Origin: Mycteria americana
Lineage: Eukaryota > Chordata > Aves > Ciconiiformes > Ciconiidae
Direction of reading: 5' to 3'
Assembly: GCF_035582795.1 (NCBI RefSeq)
Contig: NC_134373.1
Coordinates: 11,953,501-12,017,500 of the forward strand
Length of the DNA stretch: 64,000 nucleotides
Shown here: in pieces, positions 39,801 to 52,003 of the stretch
Layout: the number at the start of each line of letters is the position of its first letter
Numbering within the stretch: position 1 is the first letter of the stretch
Program-made: the position numbers and the translations under genes
The notes under the pieces: model-generated
The model's input: only the letters and a program-made list of their open reading frames with translations
Told to the model about the DNA's origin: nothing
Databases searched by the model: none

Positions 39801-42800
39801 ATACTGGTGAAGCCCATGCAGAAAGTGCTATGAATAGGAAGATCCTGTGGTTGATCGGGTTTTTTTGTACTGGATTTCTGCACAGCACATGACCTCGCTC
39901 TGACTTACAAACACAGCATCAACATCAGTTAATCTTGCACATTTACCACAACCCAGCCTCTGTGGGTAAGAACTGCTGAGAGTCTTCAATAAACAAATGA
40001 AAAAGATCCAACAGACTAAAATACGACGCGTTTCCAACTAAACCCTACTTTCCCTCTAAGAAATGAGGAGCCCGCCCCCTATTTATGCGAGTTGGAACAA
40101 GGTATCTGAAAGGAAAGTCATGACTCCAAGATTGAGTAACTCTGTTGCAGTCTATTCAAATCCCTTTTAAATGGATTTGTCTTCACTTTAGAAGCCTTTT
40201 AGAGCTCATACAATGTGAGTATCTGCTATATGTTTTTTAAAAAATAATGTGAAGTACCCTTTACATATGCAGAACACAACAGTTAAAGTTCTTTTGGCAT
40301 TGTATATTCTTAAACATGTGTTTGCACAATATTGTGACTCAGCAAAGGATGGAATAAGTAATGCTCAGCACACGTGCCTGGTCCCAAGATAAAAATCTAT
40401 GGATTCAGCCCATACAGATGGGCCCTCCACTTGCGTGATGCCTCAAGGACATTTGTAAGATTCTGCATGAGTGCAGATGTCTTCCCTGATCCTCTTGCAA
40501 GATCAGAAGATTGGGTCAATGGCTGTGCTCCAGCTAATGTCACTATTAACATCTCCAGACATAATCACAGATACAGCTACAAGAATAAAGCGTGTCAGAA
40601 ATGAGCTTCTAAGCTTATGGTACAGCTGCCTTTCTCCCCTCTAATTCTCTAAATCCCAGAGCACAGTGAGAATGAAAAAACACCTTGCTAGTAGCAAAAC
40701 AGAACCATGAACACTTGCTGCTTCAGGTATGGGAGATGAATGTTGGAGTTCAGAAATGTCAAGCCTACATCTTTGGGGAATGGCAGGGTGAGAGCTCATC
40801 TCTCAAAACAAAACTGAGTGAATGTATAACTTTTTTGATTGTTTATTTCACATGAAAAACAAATTTGTGCTTATATACTAGTACTAATGATTTAAGAATG
40901 CATTAACATCTTAACTCTGCTGTCCAGCCACAGCAGAAGTGGCTAGTATTTAGAATAAATAACGTTACAAATCACACCCCTACCACGCAGCACTTCCTGG
41001 CAGGTTTTGCAGTTCCTTTAGCGCAGGAAACAACATGTTTCAGCACAGTATTTCAGCGATTCTGTGTTGACTATGCAGGAAACTGTAATTTTCCAAACAG
41101 TATGTTATGGATTCAAACCCACTTATGTGGAAGTGGGGAGGAGGACACGGTCGGAGAGGCAGGAAAAGCTATGCCTGTATTACTAGAATGCTCCCTACTA
41201 AACAGCAACATCTTGAACCAGTATGCCAAGTAGGGCAGACTGGTTTTAATCACGATGGTCTGCAATTCAGCATGAGACTCCTAACTAAGTACTCTATGTC
41301 ACACTGCTGATTTGCTAGTGGCTTAAGATAGCTAACAGCAGGCTGTACTCTTCCTTTCCAGCATCAGGACAGATGGCCCGAGTTCACTCCAGCAACTCAG
41401 TTTAGCTGATATGAAAAAAGAAACACTAAGAAGCATTCTTATCACAGCAATGAGACACAGCCAAGTCTTGGAAAGGGAAGGGAACCTGCCTCCTGAAGGG
41501 TGGAAAGCATTGTTCTGCCATAGTAAATAGCACCAGCTGGGCTCTCGGATGTCTTCCTATGGGCAGACTGATGGGGAGAATCCACATTCTAAATGTGCCT
41601 TGCAATAATTTACCCCAGATGCAAATAAATGTTTAAATTTTCAACAGCTACTAAACTGCAATATTTCTTAGACTGCTTGAATATGAGGGAGAATAAAACA
41701 GATCGATCCACTTCAATATCATTGGAAGAAGGAAGAGGAGGGGATTGCAAGCATCGCTGGCACAGCACTACCCCACTGCACACAACCCAGGTGCTCGAGC
41801 CCAGGCAGCTGGGTGGCCTCAAGCGACTCTCACAGGATTTAGAGTGGATTTACTGGCTCAGTCGTGCCTTGCAGACCCACGTCTCCTGGTCTCCTCAGAG
41901 GTCAGACCCTGGCACTCATTCCTGCAGGCCCTAAAACTAGCACTAAGCCCATTGTTTCCCCAGTATAAATGCCTTCTTCCCACAGATACATCCTTGTAGA
42001 GACTGGGGTTCAAAGTGTCAACTTTCAGAGATACACCATAGTTAAAATGAAACAGAGAACTTCACAAAGTAACTACATACAATGTACACACAGATAAAGT
42101 GCAAGAGAACAGCAGATAAAATTAATAATTTGCATGCCAAATACATTTTCCTCCTCTTTCTGGGACCAATGCTTTAGCCAGTGTCTCTTCTATTCTGACA
42201 ACACTTCTTGGAAGAAGGTAACAACTGTCCTCTAATTTATTGTAAGATCCCTTTGACTCCCCTTAGTATCAGTTCCTGGAAACCAGTTGTAAGTGTCACA
42301 ATTTCTGTTTTCCAGAAAAGTTTAGCAATGGAGTTCCTGAGCAAATCCTTTGGCAGAGCAGGAAGTCCCAGTATCCACTACTATGCTTTAATCACTATGC
42401 ACTGCTCCTTTACATCCATACTTGCCCAATTTCAAGCACATAAATCAAACTTTTGACAAGCCAACACACAACGTGTTCTAGACAGTTCCCCATTTTAACC
42501 CTAAATTTTAACAGCTAAGCAAAGCTGTTTGCTTGTTAAGACCCTTATTCTACATAACACTGGACCAAGGACCCAGACCTTAACTCTCCATCCTCAGGAA
42601 ATATATTCTGGGGTAAACAAGCAAGCACTTGCACTAAACATAGTGGTAGCAGGTACTTCAGGCAAAGTCCAGGACTACCAGCTTGATTAGGATACCTGGA
42701 GTTTTGTTTTGGCTTTAAGCCACATAAAATACATGTGATATAGCATGGAAACGATCCAGTTAAAGAGGAAAACCATATGAGTAAAACAACGTAAAAAGTA

Positions 42801-43374
42801 AACAGATTAAACATGTTTGAAATAAAAAGTTAAAAATAATTGCTCATCAGTTGGGGTGTTAAAAGAGGAATCGAGTGGGGTCGAGAGTTATAACTTTTGT
42901 TTATCAATGGAAAGAGCTCACATTCCTGAAATAGGGGACAATAAATAAAAGGACCGCATGTGTTTACAGACAGATGATTTGCAAGCAACGGCAACAGAAA
43001 TATTACAATCAGATGCATGTTAATTCCTTTGGGGGGAAAGATTACAATCCATAGCAGCAAAACTCCAGAGGTAGGTAACAAGGAGGCCCCAAGAAATCCA
43101 AAGGAAGCAAGAACAGAGGTAAAACCTTTAACAGATGTGTCAGGAAGTTCTTTGATAGCTGAACTGCACAGGAAGTCTCAAAACATCTCCCAAATGGCAG
43201 TATCTATATCACATAGGCATCCCTCACAGCAGTGCCGGCAAAGACCCTTACTGGAGTCCTCCTCTCTGACACTGGAGAAAGCTTTATAAGTCTTGCTTGG
43301 AAAGTGATTAAAAATAACCCAATCAAAATGGATGCAATCCAAGCAACTAGTGATACAAACTAAAATGCAAGTGT

Positions 43375-43449
43375 GGTGGTGGTTGGATTTTGGTGGGGGT
43401 GGGGGTGTTTTTTTGTTGTTGTTGGTTTTGGTTGTGGGTTTTTTGTTTG

Positions 43450-43476
<27 letters not shown>
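43375..43476. repeat. T/G-rich tract ending in T27
   Basis: GTGGTGG and GGTGGGGGTGGGGGTG motifs pass into TTG repeats and then 27 consecutive T (43450-43476). Low complexity; no element recognised. Confidence 0.9.
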
Positions 43477-43484
<8 letters not shown>

Positions 43485-46400
43485 GCATATCCTATACTAC
43501 ATGAAAAATAAGATTTTTGAAGGGTGGACGACTGTGGTACGTGGCATTACATCAGCACGAAGGATGTAGAGCTGGCAGCTGACAAGCTGTCACGAACAGC
43601 AGACTTGCATTTCTAACACTAAGAGAATAACCAACATATGAAAATGTAGTAACTCCAAAAAGTTTGTACTGCAGGCCTATCTCCAATGACTGAAATGCCC
43701 AAGAGCTACCTCAACACAAAGCAGTACAGAAAGAAACTGTAACTGGACATAAGAGAAAAAGCAAGCTGCACCCAGGAGCATATATGCATTTTTTACTTGC
43801 ACATGGGCAAGTAAATGCATATTAATACTGGAAAGTTACTCTCCCATCTTCAGACAGTGATTCAGAGAAAGATCTTAATATATAAGCCATGTGAAGGCTA
43901 ATGCAATTTCTAATTCTAACTTCCTACAAATAGTGAGCAAATGATATGCATAAAACAGCATTCAGTAAACAAACATCTTTGTTCCTGTCAACTCTGCAAG
44001 CACTATTCCACTGAAATCTTACATACAAAACAACAAAATCAAAAAACCATAGGGTGGTGATGACTAGCAGGGAAGCATTTTGGACAAAGATGGACTTGTT
44101 CATTAAACTTAGCAAGTCAAGAAGCCCATTTGCATCTTCAGTAGAATACAAGATCAGAGCCAGCAAAAAGCTTAGGAGAAGTAAGGTTGAGTTTCTTGTA
44201 TGGATCTTGGTCAGCTGCTGTCCTAGGCCTATCATACTCTGTGTGCAAGTGGCAGAAAATTTCTAACAACATCCTGAGGCACAGCGTAAGCGCAGACAAG
44301 AAAAACTGTTCTTGGAAGTATGCTACCTAATTAAGATAAACCAGGCTTTGAATCAACTACTTGAACAAAAGTACACTTTGCCTTGACACCAGCAAGTTGT
44401 AGAAGGTGTGTTAGTTCACAGGCAAGAACACCCATATCAAGAAGCACCTCTAGCCTTAATTTAGATACTAAGCAGGAAGCCCAGTTTCTAGGAGGAGAAT
44501 GCCACAAGAGAAGCTTCTCAGTGACCACCTGAGAGTGCTTCTCAAGTCACAATGTATGAATGAACCTCTTGCCACAAAAAAGCATGTGGCAATAGGGCCT
44601 GTGCTGCAGACACCAGTCAGCTGGAGAAGTAGCTTTACACCTGTGGTCCAATACACTTCTCTAGCATCACCTGGGCAAACAGCAGCGCCCATGATACAGC
44701 CTGCCGCTGCAGGAGACAACAGCTGCAATACAGAGTTGTGTGGAGCTCTAACAGCAGTTACAACTGTACTGCGGTGTGGGTAACAAAATGACCCTACAGC
44801 TTGTCACTATGAAGTCAGGTTCATCATTTTCCAGAGAACAAAACGAAGCTGATCTGCAAAGGGTGTTGTCTCTAGTTTTCTAAGTTTTAAATGAAAGCTG
44901 TACCTGAAAAAAATTGTAAGGGTGTGAAATGATAACTTGTCATTTTGTTTCACAGATGCCTTACATGAAGTTTAAGTTACCATGGTTACATCTTTTACAA
45001 TAAATATCATAATAAACAGGAGGGAGTAAGAAACAATTATGCCCTTGATTTTGCTTATATTTTTTTTAAATGTCAGGGTGTTTTTTTTTTTTAAAGGTAC
45101 TGACACAAGATTGGTAGTATCATGTAACTGGTAGTATTATTACTGCAATATTAACAGTAATATCTGTATGCAGCTGAGTGTCTAATATATATTGCACTGA
45201 GACAAAAACTTCTTGCCCGCTCTCACTGGATATTATGTACCTTCTAATCTTGTCAAAATTAACTAAGAATCTAGTGTTACAGAAATCTTTAGCTGTATCT
45301 CAGCAGGGTTTTTAAGGCAAATCTGTTCATCATCATGTTTGTTCTGTGGAAATACATGTACAGAAACATCTGCAAACCAATGTACAGAATAATTAAATGA
45401 TTTTGTATGTATTTAACTTATTTTTATTAAATGAGGAAATAGCCTTTTTTGAAGGTCATTTCTTTGGTCTTAAAAATTCAAACCCAAGCCACCTGGTTTT
45501 CATTTCCTGGCCTATTCCTTCTGTCTCAGCTGCGTACTGTGCTAAAAACAAAGGCTCCATTCTTTAATTGTGAATATCAGACGCCTTTAACCTTCATTCT
45601 GTTGCTAGTGCTTTGGAATGTGAAAAAGCTAATACACAATATCCTCTTTTATTAGCTAAAATAATAAATGGCCAGTTCCATTCCTTTTATCAGCTGGGCT
45701 CAAGATCCACAGATCCTTGGAGACTTAGACTTCGACAGAGACAAAAGTGTATGGCTTTCAAAGCAAAAATCACTGTATTTGACCACAGTTCTGTTCTGCT
45801 CCTTTGGATGACAGGCAGGGATTGAAGGTCACTATTTCTAAAGTTACCTAAGGAAAGGCTGGAAATAAGTCACCTCAAATCCCTGTCACCCTACAGTGGT
45901 TAACAGCCATCACATCTGGTCTCAATCAAAAGCCAGTAATGAACGACAGCTAGCCTAGTCAAAGGCTTGTATCATGTATGGTTTTAACACACAAAACTGG
46001 TACAGAGCATTAGCACCAGTGAAAGATGGCATTCTTCAGTGAGAAATGCAAGCCGTCAGAGGAAATGGGGCAGGGGGGAAACGACTTGTGCAGCTCAATG
46101 AACCAGTTTATTAGCCAGCTCAACACAGAAGATGATTGCTAATAAAGCAAAGAAATATTTATCTATCAATGGAAAGGAATACTTGGATGTTAAGGTGACC
46201 AAATTGTCTCCTAATTGTGAAAGGAACAGGAGATTCAGAGTGAATAAACAAATGGATGTAGACCCTGGAGAAGAAGATCTTAAAAACAAGCAAACGAACA
46301 AACAAAAAATCTCATTTCATCAAGAAAGCAAGCTTTCAGAAAACCTGAAATTAGTTATGTGTAATTATGTGACAGTGATCCAATTATGATCACTATCAAG

Positions 46401-48974
46401 AGGGGACACAGTAACTGACTTGAGACTCATCAGATACAGTCTTGAGATAAGCAAATCAAGTCTATTCATTTACTCCCTCATTTATTCACAATTCATAAAA
46501 CATTTGTTGCTGTTTTGCTTGCAAATAAAACAACTTACAACTTCTAGAACATTTGGCCTGGGGCTTGCATTAGGTGTGACTGCGCGTAACTGGATAAGGA
46601 AAAAGCACTCCTCACTCAGTGGTGCGCTGGATCTCTTAACCAGGCTTCTGGGAGGCCTTAACAAGCCCCAGATCAGCCCACAACAGTTTCAAGGCGTACA
46701 ACTGGGAGGGGAGCACAGGGCAGGTTGCAGTTTAAACCACATGGGCCAGAGGGAAAGCCAGCACTGGAGGTCAGGGGCAGCAGAAACCTCTTTCAGCCAT
46801 TACTGGTGAGACTCAAGGCTCTCCAGCATGCAGCATCACATTGATGCACAGATTTATACTTTGGATCAGAGAGAGAGAGTCACATTTACCTCTTTCTTTT
46901 TTAATCAACTGGCAAAGAGCGAGATTCTGCAGTTGGTTCACAGATGTACATTAAATAACAGGCAATCACTTTACTCACACATCAACACTTCCCACATTTA
47001 GTGAAGAACCACAAATTTGAAAGCTGTTTCCCGTCCCACCCCAGTCTATTAGTAACGAGGGTATTCATTACAGCAGCTTAAATAGAGGGAAAATATGTTG
47101 CTTAGCTTGGAGAAAAATGTGTAGGAGAATAATCGGTGTGATGCAATGCTGTCTGAAATTTTATTTCACAACAACCATTGCACCAAAAGGCTTAGGAAAG
47201 TGGCCTAAAGATACAAACTTGTGAAAAGTAACCAAGAAAAAAACTTGTACCATGTAATCTCTGGGAGTCACATGGATGTAAAATTGATAAGAAAAACACT
47301 TTGGTTTGGCTTGTCTGTAAAGCTAGCAAACAGAATGTATGCCACAGTGATAACAAACATTCTTAAGGTTTCCTAGCATTTATTGTTAAGATCGTTCTGT
47401 TTATTACAACCATACTAAGGTCCAACTTTTCTTAACATGTTAGAAGCTACTTCATAATGAACCATTTTCCAGAGAGCAGAATTCCTTCATTGACAAGAAC
47501 AAAATGTTGGAAGTCTCTTTTGCTAATTTTTAAGGACTCTTACATGCAATTTTACTTTAAAATTATCACATCCATACTTTGTTGCATAATTCTTTGAAAT
47601 TCTGTCCAAAAACCCAAAACCTTATGTTGGGCATCAAACTTCTGTTCTCGTGAAAAAAATGCCACTCATAAAGCAATCTCAGGGTCTCTGAAAAAAGGTA
47701 AATTAAAATCTACTTTATGTTTGTAATGACAATTGCCGATGCATTTCAGGGTTATTTGCAAACCTTTTTTTACTAACTTAAAACTCCTCAACTCTGCCTT
47801 GAGCAGGAACTCGGGCTTGAAGTTCTGCTGTGCTTTGGAATAAGCTTTACAATGTTCCCTCTGGAGGTACACACAAAACAGCATCACAGAAAGTCTAGCA
47901 TTTCAGTAACCTTCTGGCATCCTGTTTCCTTGTCTTGACAGGAACACCTTGACAAGCTCCATCTGACTCCTACAATGACTCTACTATAGGATCAAGAAAT
48001 TGAATGTAAAAAGCCACTGAACAGGCTCCATCTCCACTTTACTTGGCAGAGGAGCAGCCCATGTAGCTCAGGCTGGGCAAGGAAGACTGGTATCAACCTT
48101 GCCGGCACATATACACATGCACACTGTACTGCCTAGTCTTTTCCAAAACAATTTGGAGTTTCGCAGCTATATTCTTCAAGACCCCTGCCCTGTACCTGGC
48201 ACGCTGCAGCCTGAGCAGCAGAAGCAGAGTCAGAATTTTCCAACAGTGACTGATTATTCACGCATCCAGGAACTGCTGCAGTTGCAAGTGCAACAAACAG
48301 AAGCAGGGAAAATCTTTTCAGTGCCCTCATTGCCACCACAGCTACTGTGCCAAGACATGCAGGGGGGCAAAGAAGTCTGATACAGACACAGGGGGAAGTA
48401 TACAGGTTTTGGTGCAGAGAATGAGATGGGAGAGATGCAGATTAGATAAGATGCCACGGAAAGATGAGGTATAAGCAAAGTGGGTACAACTGAATCAGAA
48501 CAGTAGGAGTGAAGGGGGTATATGTGTGTGAAATTGTATCAGAAGAGACAGAGATATAGAAGAGAATCCAACTACAAGTGAACATAAAATTGAGGAAACA
48601 TTAGATCATTATCTTCTGCTGCTCTCAGAAAGTAGCTCAGACAAAACACACAAAGATTTCTCCCAATCTTTTAAGATTTGCATACCTTAAGGATAACTGC
48701 TAGCCCTGGCTAATTTTAGCCCCATCAGCTCAGGCTGTAAAGGGGAATGCTTTGATGGAGAAGTTTAGACTGTAAGGAAATGTCAGTATATACAACTGTT
48801 GCATCCTTTTTTCTATTAAAAACAACAAACAAAAAAATCAGTTACAATCTAGAACCACATTAAGTTGTAAAACCAAATATTCTAAACTAGGAAAAGCTCA
48901 AGGCAGTATTGGTTACTGCAGTATGGCTTATGCTCTCTTAATTCACTACCCCTTTCCAAATGCATCATTGTAAT

Positions 48975-49012
48975 TGATTTAAAAAAAAAAAAAACCACAC
49001 ACACACACAAAA
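48975..49012. repeat. Poly(A)-(CA)n simple repeat
   Basis: A run of A followed by a short CACACACACA tract in intergenic DNA. Confidence 0.75.
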
Positions 49013-51392
49013 CCTCACATACCTTTTTTTTCCTATAGGTCCCTCCACCTCATTCTGCATACTGGATGAGCCTGTTCAGAAGAATTGGGGCTGTCAGTGA
49101 GGCTTTTGTCCATAGCATTTCTTTTGCAATTCACTGATCAAGTTAGGAGCTGTATGTAAATCCAGAAGGGGGGAGCAGGCGGGGGGGAAGTTGGAAAGGA
49201 GCACTTGGTTCCCTTTACAAAGCAACCTAAATAAGGAATATGAGAGACTCTCTGGACATTCAGATTTTATGCTTGTACCTGTATTTACCAAATACCACAC
49301 AGTAACTCTGTAGCAAGGTAAACTTCTCAGTTGGCAAGCCATGGCATGTCTCCCATTTTATAAACAAGCAGCAGAACAGCAGTAGATCTTTTCTTCACTT
49401 AGCCTAGTCTATTTTTCTATATTAATAGCACAATTAATTATTCATTAATGGCATTTAAATAGCAGTGACCCAATCTTTCCATTCATTGTAACACTTTGCC
49501 CTTTGTTGTCCAGAATCAGAAATCTGCAGGTAAGCATCAGCCACAGCCTCAGAGCAAAATTTTCCCATTCATTATTGATTTTAATTTGTACTGGGAAAGA
49601 AACACGTATGTCTACAGGTGGACAGATGTCATACTAGCATATCTATAGATAGTTACTCTACTTCCTTCCCCAAAACTTTTTGCCCTTGGGCAGAACAAAA
49701 ATGGAAGTCAGTATTCTTAGGTACAGTCCCCTTAATCTGCCCGTGCTAAATAAAACTTGGTATGGTTGCTAAAGAACATAGCCAAAATTCCTTAAGAGCT
49801 GCTGTAGGCTCCTAGAAAGTCACATCAAACACTGTATGACCCAGAGATGGCCTTTTTAGGTAAGAGTTCCACAAATGCACAAAAGACACTGAAAGGAAAA
49901 AAAGGCCTACTGATGACACTGCATATAAAGAATTGAGCTTCAATACTGCTGTTTCAAACCAGATTTCATACCAGATACTCAGGATAGCAAAAAACCCAAC
50001 AATGAACACCACAATTTTACGTACAATTCTGTTTCATCAAACAGATCTCCTTCCCCTTTCCCTCTTTTCTCAGGAAAGAAGAAAAACGGTTTGTATCTTC
50101 CTCAAAAAGATTTATGAAAAGACTTTTGAGAATTAAAGTTATGAGCTTGAAAGACATAAAAACAAGAACATGTTGAAGTTGCTCCCCTTCATCTTACTAG
50201 AAAATGTTTACAATTTGACTTGTTTAAAAAATAACTACTTTGCTAAGACGCATCTAGAAGTCATGAGCCATCACCCATGCCTACCTGTTTCAGAGCTCTC
50301 TTTTTTGGCTAGTCTCTCAAAACTCAAGTGGTTTTTTTTCAGCCCTCCACCCTCTCTATGGGCACTTGCTTGTTCCTATCTTGCAGAACTACTGAAGAAA
50401 TGAAGATGGCAGGCCATCTGTAATACAAACATTATTAAATGAGAAAGCACTAGAAATAGACTAGAATGCACATGTTACTCTGCAAAGGAACAGTTCAGCA
50501 ATAAAGACTTCAAGAAGTTCCAACTGTTTTCATCTGAAGAATTTGAGAATGACGCACACTGCTGAAAAAAGTCATTTCTTTCAGTCCCTAACAAATTAGT
50601 ACCTTCATAAACAAAAGGGTCCCAAGTTGCTGTTGCGCCACCCCAAGCCCCTAACAAAAACTTAGGCCTTGAAAGGTAGGGTGGAATTTTGTTATATGCT
50701 GAACAGCTGAATAATCGCACATTTATGTATAACAGCAGAGAGAAGTCAGCTAACAACACTGCATTGAACTTGGTAAGATGAACTTAATCACTCAAATCAA
50801 GGACTCAGAACAACATGCCTGATAGCCAACTACTACTTTTCGTTATCTTATAAACATATGGTAATGTACAATACTACCAGAATGATTTAACTTTGTGTTT
50901 ATGTGGTTTACTGTCAGATAGCAAGACCTTCTTTTTAGGATGCATACAGAAGGAAAAAAGCAAATGAGGAAATAAAATGCTTTTCTTATCTCAAGCTGAA
51001 GCATTTCCTATGCCACACACACACTTAGAAATTGCCTCAACTCAGGTGCTGAGGACATTAATAGCTCTTTATAGGAATTATAGCACAGCCTATAAATATT
51101 ATTTGGGTTTTTTATACAGCCATACATGCTAAGAGACATGCTAAATGTGATCAATATGCATGATTTGCACAACTGATTTTACACATACCATTTATGATAA
51201 ACTACTTCTGAAAACTTAACAAGCTAATCCATCCCCACAACCAGGATACTGCAGATGAAGCAATAACAAGCAATTAAACACTACTTTTTCCATGAAAATA
51301 AACTGCCACTACTACAACCATCAGCCAGACTACAGCTACATTATTGCATGACAAAGATACACACATTAACTACAGTTTGTATGTTTTTCTTA

Positions 51393-51453
51393 TTTATTCA
51401 AAAGCTAGGGGATGACAAAAAGGGTTAAAATGTTAAAATGCCACCTATTTATT
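51393..51453 (-). terminator. Distal SF3B1 poly(A) signal candidates
   Basis: Two more AATAAA hexamers on the minus strand, at 51448-51453 and 51393-51398, lie 390-450 nt after the stop. They may serve longer SF3B1 3' UTR isoforms. The hexamer alone is weak evidence in AT-rich DNA. Confidence 0.35.
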
Positions 51454-51524
51454 ACATGAACAAATACTTAATCCAAAGGGACTCGTTTTACAAGCCCCTC
51501 TGTCCAAAAATCACACACAAATTA

Positions 51525-51844
51525 GTTTTTATACACAAATGTTTATTTCTCAAATAAACTTCCCCTTTAAACACAAGGAATGAAATCTAAATCTTCATAA
51601 AGATGAATCCAAAATGAAATCCCTCCAGTACATTGTAATCACTGTTTTCTTGGTCACTACTGGCTTTAACTGTTTAACATCAAAAAACAAGGACATATTT
51701 AAAAAATCATGCTACTGGATTCCTAGCTCTGCCTCTGACCAGCTCTATACTGATCTCCAATATTTTAAAATTTTACATCATCAAATCTGAAGCATTTAAT
51801 TGAAGAACAGCTGTGCATTAAACACGAACAACTGAACAAGAAGA
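51525..51844 (-). other. SF3B1: SF3B1 proximal 3' UTR
   Basis: This AT-rich sequence follows the SF3B1 stop codon and runs to the first strong poly(A) signal. It is the minimum 3' UTR. The left boundary is inferred from the usual 10-30 nt spacing after AATAAA, and longer isoforms using the distal signals are possible. Confidence 0.65.
51542..51547 (-). terminator. SF3B1 proximal poly(A) signal AATAAA
   Basis: A canonical hexamer on the minus strand about 300 nt after the stop. It is followed about 25-45 nt later by a GT-rich stretch (TTTGTGTGTGATTTTTGG), as expected of a downstream element. Inferred to be a functional cleavage site. Confidence 0.65.
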
Positions 51845-52003
51845 TTATAAGATGTAATCAAGTTCATAACGAATATAGGTGTTCTTTTCATCATTATAGA
51901 TTCTTGGATAATGTGCTATCAGAGCATCCTGTGATCCGATATAGATCGAATTATAAATCTTCCAATAAACATCTCTGACTTTCCTGGCAGGGTGAAACAA
52001 ACC
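51845..52003 (-). CDS. SF3B1: SF3B1 exon 25, terminal coding part
   Basis: It holds 52 codons plus TAA (human 1253-1304), [10 protein letters not shown] to YELDYIL. The stop codon is at 51845-51847. The human sequence as I recall it has NDDK near the end where this copy has NDEK, a conservative change. Confidence 0.98.
   Translation of the reverse strand, partial: GLFHPARKVRDVYWKIYNSIYIGSQDALIAHYPRIYNDEKNTYIRYELDYIL

Larger units (their letters stand above)
31261..51390. other. ANKRD44-SF3B1 intergenic region
   Basis: About 20 kb between the ANKRD44 CpG island and the 3' end of SF3B1. I recognise no conserved protein-coding gene on either strand. It contains homopolymers and G-rich tracts, an A/C-rich low-complexity tract, a palindromic E-box and several short unidentified open frames discussed as findings. 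The rest is unremarkable AT-rich DNA. Distal regulatory elements or noncoding transcripts cannot be excluded by eye. Confidence 0.7.
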
